Shown in pieces: positions 53,929 to 63,509 of a stretch of DNA of 64,000 nt. Position 1 is the first letter of the stretch, and every line of letters begins with the position of its first letter. The stretch is taken from the NCBI GenBank assembly GCA_033344915.1, contig JAWPML010000001.1:4172263-4236262 (forward strand), read 5' to 3'. Origin of the DNA: Acidimicrobiales bacterium (GTDB lineage Bacteria > Actinomycetota > Acidimicrobiia > Acidimicrobiales > Aldehydirespiratoraceae). The notes under the pieces are model-generated. The model was not told the DNA's origin and made no database searches. It saw only the letters and a list, made by a program, of their open reading frames with translations. The position numbers and the translations under genes are program-made.

Positions 53929-54058
53929 AACCAGTGGGAAACAGCGGGGAACAGCGGGGAACACCGGGCACGACCGCCGGGGCTCGAGACCGCTCCTGAG
54001 CTGGGCAAACGCCCGAGTCGGCTGGTCAGGCGGTAGTTGCCCGAAGTAGTCCCAGCGT

Positions 54059-54104
54059 GCTCATAACCCGAAGGTCGCAGGTTCAAATCCTGCCCCCGCC
54101 ACCA
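54059..54104 (+). other. Attachment site: 3' half of a CAT-anticodon tRNA (fMet-like), copy 2
   Basis: Same 46 bp as 40158-40203 without a mismatch, from CTCATAACCCG to the CCA end. Upstream both copies also share GAGCTGGGCAAACGCCCG about 45-60 bp before. It is the junction of element 2 with element 3. Confidence 0.85.
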
Positions 54105-54117
54105 ACTTGTGAGTGAA

Positions 54118-54140
54118 GGCCCAGGTCAGAGACCTGGGCC
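54118..54140 (+). terminator. Rho-independent terminator after att copy 2
   Basis: GGCCCAGGTC and GACCTGGGCC pair perfectly (10 bp, loop AGA), followed by TTGCTCGTTG. Same position and design as the hairpin at 40211-40237 but a different sequence, so each element brings its own. Confidence 0.8.
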
Positions 54141-54192
54141 TTGCTCGTTGCTTGCGCCTTCTACCGGGTTCCGGGGGTGTTCTCCCGGGCGT

Positions 54193-55365
54193 TCAACCGG
54201 CTTTCACGATCTTGGGGTTTTCGCTGGCCCCGCCAGGGCTGAGGAGCGCTTCGAAGGTACGGGCCGCGTCAGCGCCCATGCTGGGGAAGGTGTGCTGGTA
54301 GGTCTCGACGGTGAACACGAACTGGGCATGACCCAGCCGTTCGGACACGACCTTCGGGTTGATGCCAGCGGCGAGGAGCAGGCTGCCGTGGGTGTGGCGT
54401 AGGTCGTGGAGCCGGATGACCGGTACGGGGGCACGGCGCACGATGCGGTCGAAGGTCTGGCTCAGCGAGTGCGGGTGGACGCGTCCACCGCTCGCGGTTG
54501 TGAACATCCAGTCGGGATCCTTGACGCCGGTGGCGGTGTACTCGGCGGCCTGGAGTGCCCGCCATCCGGCGAGGACCGTGAGGGTGGTGGGGTCGAGGTC
54601 GATGCAGCGGCGGGAGTTGGCGGTCTTGCCGCGCGTTTCGTGGAGCTCGTAGCCGACGGCGACGAGCCCGCGGTTGATCGACAGGCGGGCGTGCTTGAGG
54701 TCGAGGTCGCTCCAGCACAGGCCGAGCAGTTCGCTGCGCCGCAGACCGGTGTTGGCCGACAGCCACAGGGCGGGGAACAACCGGTGTCCGGCCGCAGCCC
54801 GCAGGAACGCTTGGAGCTCGTCGGAGGTCCAGGCGTGCTGTTCGATGCTGGGTATGGCCCGCAGCCTGGGCGCTGAGGCGGCGAGGGCGACGTTGCGGTT
54901 CACCAGTCCCCGTCGAACGGCGTGGTCGAGCGCTCCGCGGATGATCAGGTGCACCTCATAGACGGTCTTCGGTGAAAGGGGCCGGGTGCCGTCGCTGGGG
55001 TGCAGCATCGAGTCGTAGAGCCGTTCGAGGTCCTGGGGGCGGAGTCGGCGGAGCCGCTTGCGCCCGAGCGCCGGCAGGATGTGTCGCCGGGTCTTGTGGA
55101 CGTAGCTGCGGTGGGTGCTCACCTTCAGCTCGAGACGCTTGACCGGGAGCCAGTGGCTGGTGAGATAGGCGCCGAAGGTGAGCGAGCGGACCTCATCGTT
55201 GCGGCCGTCGCGGTCTGCTGCGAGCCGGGCGACGAGCGCTTCGGCCTCGGTGCGATCGGTGCCGGCGGGATGCCAGCTGCGCCGTTCCTTGCCTGTGACA
55301 GGGTCGAGTCCTTCGTAGATGACCGCGTAGTAGCGGTCGCGCTTGCGGGCGATGTGTCCTTGCAT
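54193..55365 (-). CDS. Tyrosine recombinase/integrase of element 3
   Basis: 390 residues from ATG 55365 (the N-terminal motif GHIARKRDRYYAVIYEGLDP starts there; the frame is open 30 codons further up). Catalytic residues: Arg in SANTGLRRSELLGLC, LHDLRHTHGS, LGHAQFVF and Tyr in VETYQHTFPS. Reads toward att copy 2, as integrase 1 reads toward copy 1. The two share the ERRRWHPAG-like N-terminus but are only moderately similar overall, so element 3 is not a recent duplicate of element 2. Confidence 0.95.
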   Translation of the reverse strand: MQGHIARKRDRYYAVIYEGLDPVTGKERRSWHPAGTDRTEAEALVARLAADRDGRNDEVRSLTFGAYLTSHWLPVKRLELKVSTHRSYVHKTRRHILPALGRKRLRRLRPQDLERLYDSMLHPSDGTRPLSPKTVYEVHLIIRGALDHAVRRGLVNRNVALAASAPRLRAIPSIEQHAWTSDELQAFLRAAAGHRLFPALWLSANTGLRRSELLGLCWSDLDLKHARLSINRGLVAVGYELHETRGKTANSRRCIDLDPTTLTVLAGWRALQAAEYTATGVKDPDWMFTTASGGRVHPHSLSQTFDRIVRRAPVPVIRLHDLRHTHGSLLLAAGINPKVVSERLGHAQFVFTVETYQHTFPSMGADAARTFEALLSPGGASENPKIVKAG

Positions 55366-55408
55366 GGCGGGGCCTCCTCGTTCTGCCGGATCCGGGCGGT
55401 CCGGACCC

Positions 55409-55514
55409 CGGTAGAACGATCGGTAGAACCATCGCGACCCCATGTCGAGAGGCAACGAAGGTTCACGTCAACCGGCGGGTGGGGCGTGCGAGTGCGTGGT
55501 TGCGCAGCGGTAGA
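55409..55514. repeat. CGGTAGAAC repeats upstream of integrase 2
   Basis: CGGTAGAAC occurs at 55409, 55421 and 55508 on the plus strand; its complement TTCTACCG is at 54159 on the other side of the gene. The same heptamer core flanks integrase 1. Likely integrase arm sites and/or operator. Confidence 0.5.
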
Positions 55515-55551
55515 ACGCGCTTGCCGCACGACGCAGATGGAGGCGGTCCCG

Positions 55552-56247
55552 TTAGAGCGGCGCGGCGTCCCGGTCTGTGGCTGGGTGGAGCGCTCCGTCG
55601 GCCAGGCGCAGGGCATGGTCTGGGTCGTGGAGCTGGTGGGGAGCGTGGGTGACCACGACGGTCGCGGTTTGTCGGGTGGTGGTGAGCTCGGCGAGGAGAG
55701 CCATGATCTCCCGCCCGCGGGCATCGTCGAGCGCTGCGGTGGGTTCGTCGGCGAGCACGACTGAGGGGTTGCCCATGAGTGCTCGGGCGATCGCGACGCG
55801 TTGGCGTTCGCCGCCGGAGAGCTGTCCGGGTCGGTGGTGGAGCCGGTCGCTGAGCCCGACGGTGGCGAGCAGGTGGTGGGCCTGGTCGCGGTCGTCGGTG
55901 GTGATCTTGCCGTCGAGGTGGGCGACGAGCTCGAGCTGTTGGATGGCGGTGAGGGATGGGAACAGGTTGGCGCTCTGGAAGATGAGGCCGATGTGGTCGC
56001 GTCGGACGGTCGCTCGGCGCCGGTCGGGTGCTTCAGAGAGGTCCTCGCCGTCGATGAGCACCTGCCCCTGGTCGGGTAGGCGCAGGAGGCCGGCGACGGC
56101 GACGAGGGTGGACTTGCCGGACCCGGACACCCCGGTGACCGCGATGAGCTCGCCTGGCCCGACGGTGAGTTCGGTGTCGTTGAGGATCGTGAGCTGGTCG
56201 GGGCCGTCGGCGACGGTGACGTGGATGTCGTGCAGTTGGAGTGTCAT
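55552..56247 (-). CDS. ABC transporter ATP-binding protein (MacB/LolD type)
   Basis: 231 residues. Walker A GVSGSGKSTLVAVAG, Q-loop IGLIFQSANLFPSL, signature GQLSGGERQRVAIARALMG, Walker B VVLADEPTAALDDARG, His-switch VVVTHAPHQLHD. Pairs with the permease 6 bp upstream to form a mechanotransmission-type exporter or lipid/peptide pump. Confidence 0.95.
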   Translation of the reverse strand: MTLQLHDIHVTVADGPDQLTILNDTELTVGPGELIAVTGVSGSGKSTLVAVAGLLRLPDQGQVLIDGEDLSEAPDRRRATVRRDHIGLIFQSANLFPSLTAIQQLELVAHLDGKITTDDRDQAHHLLATVGLSDRLHHRPGQLSGGERQRVAIARALMGNPSVVLADEPTAALDDARGREIMALLAELTTTRQTATVVVTHAPHQLHDPDHALRLADGALHPATDRDAAPL

Positions 56248-56253
56248 GGGTCC

Positions 56254-57336
56254 TCAGGGCTGGGAGGTGAGGGCGATGGCGGGATCGACGCGGGTGATGC
56301 GTCGGAGCGCGACGAGGCTTCCGAGCATCCCGGCGACGATGAGCAGGACGGCGGAGGAGATCAGTGATCCGGCTTCGAGTCGGAACGGCACCTCGCCGCC
56401 GATGAGTGAACCGGCTGCGACCGCGACGGCCATCCCGAGCGCGGTGGCGGTGGTGATGATGATTGCGAGCTGGCCGAGCGCGTCTCGCACGACATAGCTC
56501 GTCGAGGCGCCGAGTGCCTTCAACAGGCCGATCTGGTGGGTGCGTTGCACGGTCCAGACGGTGAAGAACGCGCCGACCACCAGCGCGGAGATGAGGACGA
56601 GGAACGTCCGGATCAACGACATGGTGGCACTCTCGGCCGCGAAGCCTGGTGAGCCGTCGTAGGCACCGGCCTTGGTGTAGAGGTCCATGCCGCTCTCGTC
56701 GGCGATGGCTTGGAGATCGACGTCTCCCGGGTCGCGCAGCGCGACGGCGTTGAACCGGTCGCGGTGGTTCTCCCCGTAGACGAGGTTCTGCCAGGTGTCG
56801 AGCGAGGTGAACGCGAGCGACACGTGGCCGTAGGAGCCGCCATAGGTGAAGCCGAGCACCGGGAGCGTGATGTCGGGCCCGACCACGGTCAGCTCGTCTC
56901 CGATCTCGATGCCCTCGTCGGCGAACGCGTCGCTGAGCACCAGACCCCCTGCTTCGAGTGCGTCGTCGCCTCGTTCGTCGGCAGCGAGGAAGCTTCCCGG
57001 TGGGGTGCCGAGCAGTGCCAGGTCCACCGTTGCGCCGTCGGGGGTGCGGGCGTTAAAGAACGACAGGCCGACCGGCGCCGCATCGTCTCCGAGGCGGTCC
57101 TGCCAGGGTGCGAGCTGGTCGGGGCCGAGGCTGGACCGACTGAACTCCGAGCCTGAGCCCTCTTGGAACGCCACGTGGGTCAGAGGGAGTCGTCGCAGGC
57201 CCGAGATGCCGTCGTCGACGAGGCCGGTTGCCAGGCCGGACAGCAGGCCGGCCAGCAGCGACACCAGGGCGATGACCGCACCGACGAGCGCGAAGCGGCC
57301 ACGGGCGACGAGCAGATCTCGCAGGGCGAGGTACAC
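56254..57336 (-). CDS. ABC transporter permease (FtsX/MacB family)
   Basis: 360 residues with four helices: one at the N-terminus (GRFALVGAVIALVSLLAGLL), a roughly 210-residue outer domain, then three helices (IRTFLVLISALVVGAFFTVW and following) with QRTHQIGLLKALGASTSYVV, the FtsX signature. Typical of MacB-like systems that act on periplasmic or membrane substrates. Divergent from the two-component genes at 57489, which probably control it. Confidence 0.93.
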   Translation of the reverse strand: MYLALRDLLVARGRFALVGAVIALVSLLAGLLSGLATGLVDDGISGLRRLPLTHVAFQEGSGSEFSRSSLGPDQLAPWQDRLGDDAAPVGLSFFNARTPDGATVDLALLGTPPGSFLAADERGDDALEAGGLVLSDAFADEGIEIGDELTVVGPDITLPVLGFTYGGSYGHVSLAFTSLDTWQNLVYGENHRDRFNAVALRDPGDVDLQAIADESGMDLYTKAGAYDGSPGFAAESATMSLIRTFLVLISALVVGAFFTVWTVQRTHQIGLLKALGASTSYVVRDALGQLAIIITTATALGMAVAVAAGSLIGGEVPFRLEAGSLISSAVLLIVAGMLGSLVALRRITRVDPAIALTSQP

Positions 57337-57488
57337 GGGCGAACCTTTCAGCGATAGGACGGAACGTGCTACGCATCGTGGCGGCGACCGCGGCAGATCG
57401 ACATCAACCCGGGTGTTGGTCGCGAACCATCCGAAAGGATGACCCTGCGCAAGGCGTGGGGGGCTGGGCCGTTCGTAGGCTGGATCGA

Positions 57489-58691
57489 GTGGTTGACGAC
57501 GAAGCTGGGGTCGCTGGGCAGAACAGGTCGCTGCGCATGCTGCGAGTGGTCCAGCACGTGCTGTTCACGGCCATGGTCGCGCTCGGATTGCTCCGGTCCG
57601 CGTTCGATACTGGGGTCACGGCGGGCGAAGCGACCATGGGTGCCGCCCTCCTCGGCTGGTACTGGGCGGGCTGGGCGGCGGCCCGGCGGTGGCGGCGACC
57701 CTCGCCACGGACGTGGCTCGCCACGGTGAGCGGCTTGTGCCTTGCTGCGGTGTGGGTCTCGCCTGACTTCGCCTGGGTGTCCTTCGCCGTGTTCGTCGCG
57801 TTCGCCACCACGCTCGCACCGGGCCCGGCGGTTGCCGCCATCGTGGCCATGGCAGCGGGGACCGGTGCGATCTTGGTCGGCCGCTGGCCCGATGATGGGC
57901 ACTGGGCGGCGCAGATCGTCGGTCCGCTGGTCGGTGCTGCGGCTGCCGGCGCGCTCGTCGCCGTCGGCCGCGTCGCCGCCTCTGAGACTGCCGAGCGCCA
58001 ACAGCTTCTCGATGAGCTCCTCGCCACCCGTGACGACCTGGCCCGAGCGAACCTCGCAGCTGGGGCCAGGGAGGAACGAGAGCGTCTCACGGGCGAGATC
58101 CACGACACCCTGGCCCAGGGATTCACCTCCGTGGTGATGGCCGCTCGGCGGGCACGCCGAGCGTTGGAGGACGACAAGGCCGCTGCCGCGGTCGCCGAGG
58201 TCGACCACATCGAGGAGTTGGGCCATGCCGGCATCGAGGCGGCTCGGCGTCTCATGGGCGCCATGGCACCCGTCGAGCTCGATGATCGCACTCTCCGTTC
58301 GGCCCTGGCGCTGCTGACAGTCCCCGACCCGCGAAGCGGTTCACCGGTCATCGACATCCGTTTCGACGGGGATGATGAGCCCCTGCCGGTCGAGATCGAA
58401 GGAGCGCTCCTGCGGATAGCCCAAGAAGCGCTGACCAACGCACGTCGTCACGCGCAGGCCCACCGGGTGGTCGTCACCCTCACCTGTCAACCCTCGACGG
58501 TGAGCCTCGACATCGTCGATGACGGCGCGGGGTTCGACGCGGATGCCGTCGCTGGCCGAGGGTTCGGGCTCTCCAGTATGCGCGCCCGGGCCCAACAGCT
58601 GGGCGGAACGCTGCACGTGGATGCTGAGCCGGGCCGCGGCTCGACCATCAACGCGACGATCCCGCTCCCACACGGGTCAGGAACACGATGA
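57489..58691 (+). CDS. NarL-family sensor histidine kinase
   Basis: About 400 residues from GTG 57489; ATG 57537 is also reasonable. Five to six membrane helices without an outer sensor domain, then HisKA_3 (EERERLTGEIHDTLAQGFTS with the phospho-His) and HATPase (EALTNARRHAQAHRV, DDGAGFDADAVAGRGFGLSS). Intramembrane sensing is likely, as for regulators of neighbouring ABC exporters. Overlaps the response regulator gene by 4 bp. Confidence 0.93.
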   Translation: MVDDEAGVAGQNRSLRMLRVVQHVLFTAMVALGLLRSAFDTGVTAGEATMGAALLGWYWAGWAAARRWRRPSPRTWLATVSGLCLAAVWVSPDFAWVSFAVFVAFATTLAPGPAVAAIVAMAAGTGAILVGRWPDDGHWAAQIVGPLVGAAAAGALVAVGRVAASETAERQQLLDELLATRDDLARANLAAGAREERERLTGEIHDTLAQGFTSVVMAARRARRALEDDKAAAAVAEVDHIEELGHAGIEAARRLMGAMAPVELDDRTLRSALALLTVPDPRSGSPVIDIRFDGDDEPLPVEIEGALLRIAQEALTNARRHAQAHRVVVTLTCQPSTVSLDIVDDGAGFDADAVAGRGFGLSSMRARAQQLGGTLHVDAEPGRGSTINATIPLPHGSGTR

Positions 58692-59308
58692 TCCGCATCG
58701 TGGTTGTCGACGACCACCCTGTCGTGCGTGCCGGGCTGCGCACGGTCCTCGACGCAGCGGACGACATCGACGTCGTGGGCGAGGCGCACGACCACGACAC
58801 TGCGGTCTCCACGATCACAGAGCTCGAACCCGACGTCGTGGTGCTCGACGTGCACCTTGGAGCCGGTCCGAGTGGACTCGACGTGCTGCGAGAGGTCCAA
58901 CGATCCCAGGCCCGCCCGCGCGTGCTGGTCGTCACCGTCTTCGACAACGACATCGACATCGATGCGGCGATCGAGGGCGGTGCCGCCGGGTACGTCCTCA
59001 AAGATGCGCCCGAAGTCGACCTGATCAGCGCCGTTCGGGCCGTCGCCGCCGGCCACCAGCCCCTCGATCCCCGAGTAGCCGCCAGAGTCGTGACCAGGTC
59101 GGTGCGCAACCCCGACGTCCCCTCGCCACGAGAACTGGAAGTTCTCGCTGCGGTTGCCGACGGTCTTGACAACGCCACCATCGCCCGCGACCTCTACATC
59201 AGCCAGGCCACGGTCAAGACCCACCTGGCCAGCGTGTTCGCCAAGCTCGGTGTCGTCTCCCGCACCGGTGCGGTCGCCGAGGCACGCCGCCGGGGTCATT
59301 TGCGGTGA
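58688..59308 (+). CDS. NarL/LuxR-family response regulator
   Basis: 206 residues. Receiver with IRIVVVDDHPVVRAGLRTVL, phospho-Asp in VVLDVHLG, Thr/Lys positions VVTVFDN and YVLKDAPE. LuxR HTH: PSPRELEVLAAVADGLDNAT, IARDLYISQATVKTHLASVF. Partner of the upstream kinase. 59309-59555 shows no gene. Confidence 0.95.
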   Translation: MIRIVVVDDHPVVRAGLRTVLDAADDIDVVGEAHDHDTAVSTITELEPDVVVLDVHLGAGPSGLDVLREVQRSQARPRVLVVTVFDNDIDIDAAIEGGAAGYVLKDAPEVDLISAVRAVAAGHQPLDPRVAARVVTRSVRNPDVPSPRELEVLAAVADGLDNATIARDLYISQATVKTHLASVFAKLGVVSRTGAVAEARRRGHLR

Positions 59309-59555
59309 ACCGCGCGCATCGACGCGGTGGGCACCGCCCGCGACCTGCACTTCGCCACCAACCCGAGAAAGTGCCGGCCATGCTGGGACTCAGTGGCAGA
59401 TCCCGTTCGACAGTCTGACGTGAACCGCCTGGGTCTGATGGAGGCTCGGACGTGTGCGCATTGGGAGGGCCCTCTGGGGACGGCCGTCGGTGGGGCCGGG
59501 GAACGCCCGACCGGCCGAATGGGTCGCAAGCCGCTCCAGTCCGTCCGTCGCAATT

Positions 59556-59579
59556 TCCGAATGATGATTCGGATAAGAT
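59556..59579 (+). promoter_or_regulatory. TetR operator and leaderless promoter
   Basis: TCCGAAT (59556-59562) and ATTCGGA (59567-59573) form a 7-bp inverted repeat with a 4-nt centre. TAAGAT (59574-59579) directly follows as -10, ending 7 nt before the ATG of the TetR gene, so the message is probably leaderless and autorepressed. Confidence 0.65.
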
Positions 59580-59586
59580 TGGCCTC

Positions 59587-60252
59587 ATGAATGCGACGCA
59601 TCCGATTGCAGCGCCGGCGCGACGGGGCCGGCCCCCGAAGGTGGGGCGCGATCAGATCGTGGATGCCGCAGCCCGAGCTGGCTTGGACTCGTTCACGATG
59701 CAGGGCCTGGCCGAGGACCTCGGAGTCTCGCCTGCCACCCTGTACTCCCACGTCGCTGGCCGCGACGAGGTCATCGGGTTGGTCGAGTCGAGGCTCGACC
59801 ACGCGATCCGGGGGTTCGCGACCGAGGCTACGGAGTGGCGCGGCTGGCTTACCGACTTTGCAGGCCTGGTGCGCCGCGAGTTTGGTTCGTCAGCTTCGAC
59901 GCTGCTGACCGCCAACCGTGACGAGGCGTCGATGCGCATCGACGTCGGCGAACCGGGCCTGCGGCTGTTGATGGCGGCCGGGTTCAGCTCGGTCGAAGCC
60001 GCCTACGCGGTGTGGCTCGTCGTTCGAGTCGCGGTCACCTCGTCGAGCGGTGCTGAGGCGAGCTTCTCCCGGTTCCTGGAGCCCACCGCCGAGCTGGTCG
60101 ATGCCGCGGCAGACGCGGACACGTTCGCGGCGTTGCGTCAGGTGCACGACGACCTCACCACCTCCGACGTGCAGGACACCTTCGCGTTCGACCTGGAAGT
60201 CGTGTTGGACGGCATCGCCGCCCGCCTCGAACGAGCAGCAACAGGAGACTGA
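59587..60252 (+). CDS. TetR-family regulator of the OYE/SDR/glycosidase operon
   Basis: 221 residues from ATG 59587. HTH: RRGRPPKVGRDQIVDAAARA, GLDSFTMQGLAEDLGVSPAT, LYSHVAGRDEVI. Helical C-terminal domain, TetR_C type. The oxidoreductase gene follows after 1 bp, so it is the first gene of the operon and likely its repressor; the operator at 59556-59573 fits. Confidence 0.92.
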   Translation: MNATHPIAAPARRGRPPKVGRDQIVDAAARAGLDSFTMQGLAEDLGVSPATLYSHVAGRDEVIGLVESRLDHAIRGFATEATEWRGWLTDFAGLVRREFGSSASTLLTANRDEASMRIDVGEPGLRLLMAAGFSSVEAAYAVWLVVRVAVTSSSGAEASFSRFLEPTAELVDAAADADTFAALRQVHDDLTTSDVQDTFAFDLEVVLDGIAARLERAATGD

Positions 60253-60253
60253 C

Positions 60254-61465
60254 ATGGACACCTCTACTCGCGCGCCCGCCGCCGACGCGTTCGCGCCGGC
60301 CCGGCTCGGCCCGCTGACGCTCCGCAACCGGATCATCAAGGCCGCGACCTTCGAGGGTGTGATGCCACGGGGCGCCGTCACCGACGAGCTGATCGATTTC
60401 CACACCGCCGTGGCCCGGGGCGGCGCCGCGCTCAGCACCGTGGCCTACTGCGCGGTGTCGATGGGGGGTCGGGTGAGCAGCGACACGATGGTGATGACCG
60501 AGTCGCTCATCGGTGACCTGCAGCGCCTCACCTCCGCGGTACACGCCGAGGGTGCGCTGGTGTCGGCACAACTCGGTCACGCCGGGCTCGTCGCCCAGTC
60601 CCAGTCGAGGCGCCACCCGAGCCTGGCCCCCTCTGGCCGGTTCAGCGCACCGGCGATGGGGTGGGTCAAGGGCGCGACCCGCCGGGACCTCGACGAGGTC
60701 GTGGCCGATTTCGAGCGCGCGGCCCGCGTCGCGATCGACGCCGGGTTCGACGCGCTCGAACTCCACCTCGCCCACAACTACCTGCTGAGCTCGTTCTTCA
60801 GCCCCAACCTGAACCGGCGCCGCGACGAGCTCGGCGGCAGCATCGAGAACCGCGCCACGTTTCCTCGACGGGTCGTCGACGCGGTACGAAGGGTTGCCGA
60901 TGGCAAGGTGGCGGTGTTGGCGAAGTTCAACATGGCCGACGGCGTCGAGCGTGGCCTGTGGCTCGACGAGAGCCTGCAGTTCGCGCAGCTGCTCGAGCAG
61001 GACGGCGCGCTCGACGCGCTGGAGCTGACCGGCGGCAGCTCCCTGCTCAACGGCATGTACTACTTCCGCGGCGACGTTCCCCTCCGGGACTTCGCCGCCG
61101 CGCAGGGCCCCATCGTCGGGCTCGGCGTGCGCGCCTTCGGTCGCCGCATCCTCCCGGAGCTCCCGTTCGAGGAGGCGTTCTTCCTGCCGTTGGCGCGGCA
61201 GTTCCGTCGGGAGCTCGACATGCCGCTGATCCTGCTCGGTGGCATCAACGAACGGGCCACGATCGACGGTGCTCTCGCCGAGGGCTTCGAGTTCGTCGCC
61301 ATGGCGCGGGCGCTCCTCCGGGAACCGGACCTGGTCAATCGGATGGCGACGTCGGCGAACGCGGTGGGGCTGTGCGTGCACTGCAACAAGTGCATGCCCA
61401 CCATCTACGCCGGGACCCGCTGCGTCCTCGCGACCGATGCCAACCGGGAGGAATCGGCCCGATGA
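60254..61465 (+). CDS. Old yellow enzyme-family NADH:flavin oxidoreductase
   Basis: 403 residues from ATG 60254 with AGGAGACTGAC upstream. FMN barrel: FAPARLGPLTLRNRIIKAAT, SAQLGHAGLVAQSQS, ELHLAHNYLLSSFFSPNLNR (catalytic HN-like pair), LLGGINERATIDGALAEGFE. A Cys cluster VHCNKCMPTIYAGTRC near the C-terminus resembles the Fe-S ligands of larger family members, but the flavodoxin-like domain is absent. Reduces C=C bonds in unsaturated carbonyl or acyl substrates. Overlaps the SDR gene. Confidence 0.9.
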   Translation: MDTSTRAPAADAFAPARLGPLTLRNRIIKAATFEGVMPRGAVTDELIDFHTAVARGGAALSTVAYCAVSMGGRVSSDTMVMTESLIGDLQRLTSAVHAEGALVSAQLGHAGLVAQSQSRRHPSLAPSGRFSAPAMGWVKGATRRDLDEVVADFERAARVAIDAGFDALELHLAHNYLLSSFFSPNLNRRRDELGGSIENRATFPRRVVDAVRRVADGKVAVLAKFNMADGVERGLWLDESLQFAQLLEQDGALDALELTGGSSLLNGMYYFRGDVPLRDFAAAQGPIVGLGVRAFGRRILPELPFEEAFFLPLARQFRRELDMPLILLGGINERATIDGALAEGFEFVAMARALLREPDLVNRMATSANAVGLCVHCNKCMPTIYAGTRCVLATDANREESAR

Positions 61466-62274
61466 GGCGCCTCAGTGGACGCGTCGCAGTCGTCACCGGA
61501 GCGGGCAGCGGCATCGGCCGAGCCACCGCCATCGCGCTCGCCGAGCGAGGGTGCGCGATCGCGGCGATCGACGTGCGCCCCGACGGCGCCGAGGAAACCG
61601 CGGAGCAGGTCCGCTCGCTCGGCGCCCGGGCGAGCGTGCACCTCGCCGACGTGCGCGATCCGAAGCGCATGGACGAGCTCCCGACCGAGGTCGAGGGCTC
61701 GCTCGGTCCGTGCCAGATCCTGGTCAACAACGCCGGGGTGACCGCCGCCGGCGCGTTCACCGACGAGACCCTTGACGATCTGCGCTGGATCGTCGACATC
61801 AACGTGTGGGGCGTGGTGCACGGATGCCGTCCGTTCCTACCGATGCTGCAGCAGGCCAACGAGGCACACATCGTCAACATGTCGAGCATGGTCGGGCTCC
61901 TCGGTCTACCCCACAACGTGTCGTACTCGCTCACCAAGGGCGCGGTGCGTGCGTTCAGCGAGGCGCTGCGCGGGGAGCTGGTCACCACGCAGGTGGGGGT
62001 CACCGTGGTCTTCCCCGGCGCGATCCACACCAACATCACCGCCGGCGCGCGGGGCGGCCAGGCCGCTCGGCTCGCAGAGATGGGCCAGTCCCGTCTGGCG
62101 CCCTACGTCTTGCGGCCGCCGTCTGCGGTCGCTCGCAGGATCGTGTCGGCGATCGAACGTGACCGTGCACGTGTGGTGGTCGGGCCCGATGCCCACGTCG
62201 TGAGCGCACTCGCCCGGGTGCTGCCCGGCCGATCCGGCCTCGTCGGCCGTCTCACGAACCGTCTCGACCGATGA
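61462..62274 (+). CDS. Short-chain dehydrogenase/reductase
   Basis: 270 residues from ATG 61462. Cofactor motif VVTGAGSGIGRATAIALAER, NNAG in ILVNNAGVTAAG, catalytic Ser in VNMSSMVGLLG and YSLTK (YxxxK). AIDVR after the second strand suggests NAD(H). Alcohol/ketone oxidoreductase acting with the OYE-type enzyme. Coupled by ATGA on both sides. Confidence 0.93.
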   Translation: MRRLSGRVAVVTGAGSGIGRATAIALAERGCAIAAIDVRPDGAEETAEQVRSLGARASVHLADVRDPKRMDELPTEVEGSLGPCQILVNNAGVTAAGAFTDETLDDLRWIVDINVWGVVHGCRPFLPMLQQANEAHIVNMSSMVGLLGLPHNVSYSLTKGAVRAFSEALRGELVTTQVGVTVVFPGAIHTNITAGARGGQAARLAEMGQSRLAPYVLRPPSAVARRIVSAIERDRARVVVGPDAHVVSALARVLPGRSGLVGRLTNRLDR

Positions 62275-63488
62275 TGTCGGACATGGACTTCCCCGCGTTC
62301 GCTGTCGCCTGCGGCGAGGAAGGCTCCGACCCGCTCGTCCTGCACGAGGGACAGGTCGTCCGCGTCGACCAGTACCGCGCCAGCGGACATCTCGAGCACC
62401 TGGATTCGGACCTCGCCGATGTCGCAGGACTCGGGGTTGAGGTGTGGCGCTACGGCATGCCGTGGCGCGAGACGGAGACCGCGCCTGGGGTCTTCGACTG
62501 GACGCTGTGGGACCGTGCGCTCGAGGGGTGTCGGCGCCACGGGCTCGACCCGGTGATCGACCTGTGCCACTTCGGGCTGCCCGACCACTACGGCGGGTTC
62601 TGCGACGACCGGTGGGTCGACGGCTTCGCCCGTTACGTCGAGGCGTTTCTGGCCCGCTATGCCGAGCCGCGCTGGTTCACGCCCGTAAACGAGCCGGGCA
62701 TCACCGCCATGTTCTCCGCGCTGCTCGGCATGTGGAACGACCGCCGCGTCACCGCCGACGACTACTTCGTCGCGCTGGGCAACGTCGTGCTCGCGAACCT
62801 CGAGGCCCTGGCCCGCATCCGAGCCGACCGCGACGGCTGGTGGATCGGGTCCGAAGGGTTCGGCTGCGAGCTGTCCGACCCCGACGACGAGGCCGGCGTT
62901 CGCGCCGCTACCGGTGCCCGTGACCTGCAGCAGGCCGTCTGGGATCTGCACCTCGGCGTCGCACCGGGCGGTATCGCGGCGCGCCTGACCGATGTCGTGG
63001 CCGACTCGGTCCAGTCGCGCATCGAGGCCCTCGTCGGCGTCGTGCCGCCCGACCGGATCATCGCCGGCCACGACATCTACCCCGTCAGCGTCACCGCGCA
63101 CGGAACACGTGCCGAGCGGCCGCTGTCGATCGCCGATCGCGTCGGCGCGTACGACGCCGAGGCCTCCGCTTGGTACGAGCGCTACCGGGTGCCGTTCTGG
63201 GTGTCGGAGACCTCCAACCTCGGCCTCCCGGTCGACCAGGCCAGCGAGTGGCTCGCCGCGCTCACCGCATCGCTCGACACCCTCGCAGCGCGCGGCCTGC
63301 CGGTGCGGGGGGTCTGCTGGTACAGCCGAGGCGACCAGTACGACTGGAACACGGCGCTGACCGTACCGATCGGAAGCGTGACCGAGGTCGGACTGTTCGA
63401 CGCCCAACGGAACCCACGCCGAGTGGCGCAGCACTACGCCACGCTGGCCGGCCGACACCCCCGAAACGAACGGGCGAAGCAGCACTGA
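62271..63488 (+). CDS. Clan GH-A (GH1-like) glycoside hydrolase
   Basis: 405 residues. Barrel features: WRYGMPWRETETAPGVFDWT, DPVIDLCHFGLPDHYGG, acid/base Glu in WFTPVNEPGITAMF, nucleophile Glu in PFWVSETSNLGLP and Trp in GVCWYSRGDQYDW. No signal peptide, so it acts in the cytoplasm, perhaps on a glycosylated small molecule. The linkage is not inferable. Overlaps the SDR gene by 4 bp. Confidence 0.88.
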   Translation: MMSDMDFPAFAVACGEEGSDPLVLHEGQVVRVDQYRASGHLEHLDSDLADVAGLGVEVWRYGMPWRETETAPGVFDWTLWDRALEGCRRHGLDPVIDLCHFGLPDHYGGFCDDRWVDGFARYVEAFLARYAEPRWFTPVNEPGITAMFSALLGMWNDRRVTADDYFVALGNVVLANLEALARIRADRDGWWIGSEGFGCELSDPDDEAGVRAATGARDLQQAVWDLHLGVAPGGIAARLTDVVADSVQSRIEALVGVVPPDRIIAGHDIYPVSVTAHGTRAERPLSIADRVGAYDAEASAWYERYRVPFWVSETSNLGLPVDQASEWLAALTASLDTLAARGLPVRGVCWYSRGDQYDWNTALTVPIGSVTEVGLFDAQRNPRRVAQHYATLAGRHPRNERAKQH

Positions 63489-63509
63489 GCCCTTGAAAGG
63501 AATGGCGAC

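Noticed and set aside
53936-53970. Short tandem units as a CRISPR array
   Set aside because: Units are about 10 bp with no spacers and no cas genes nearby; better explained as recombination-associated iterons.
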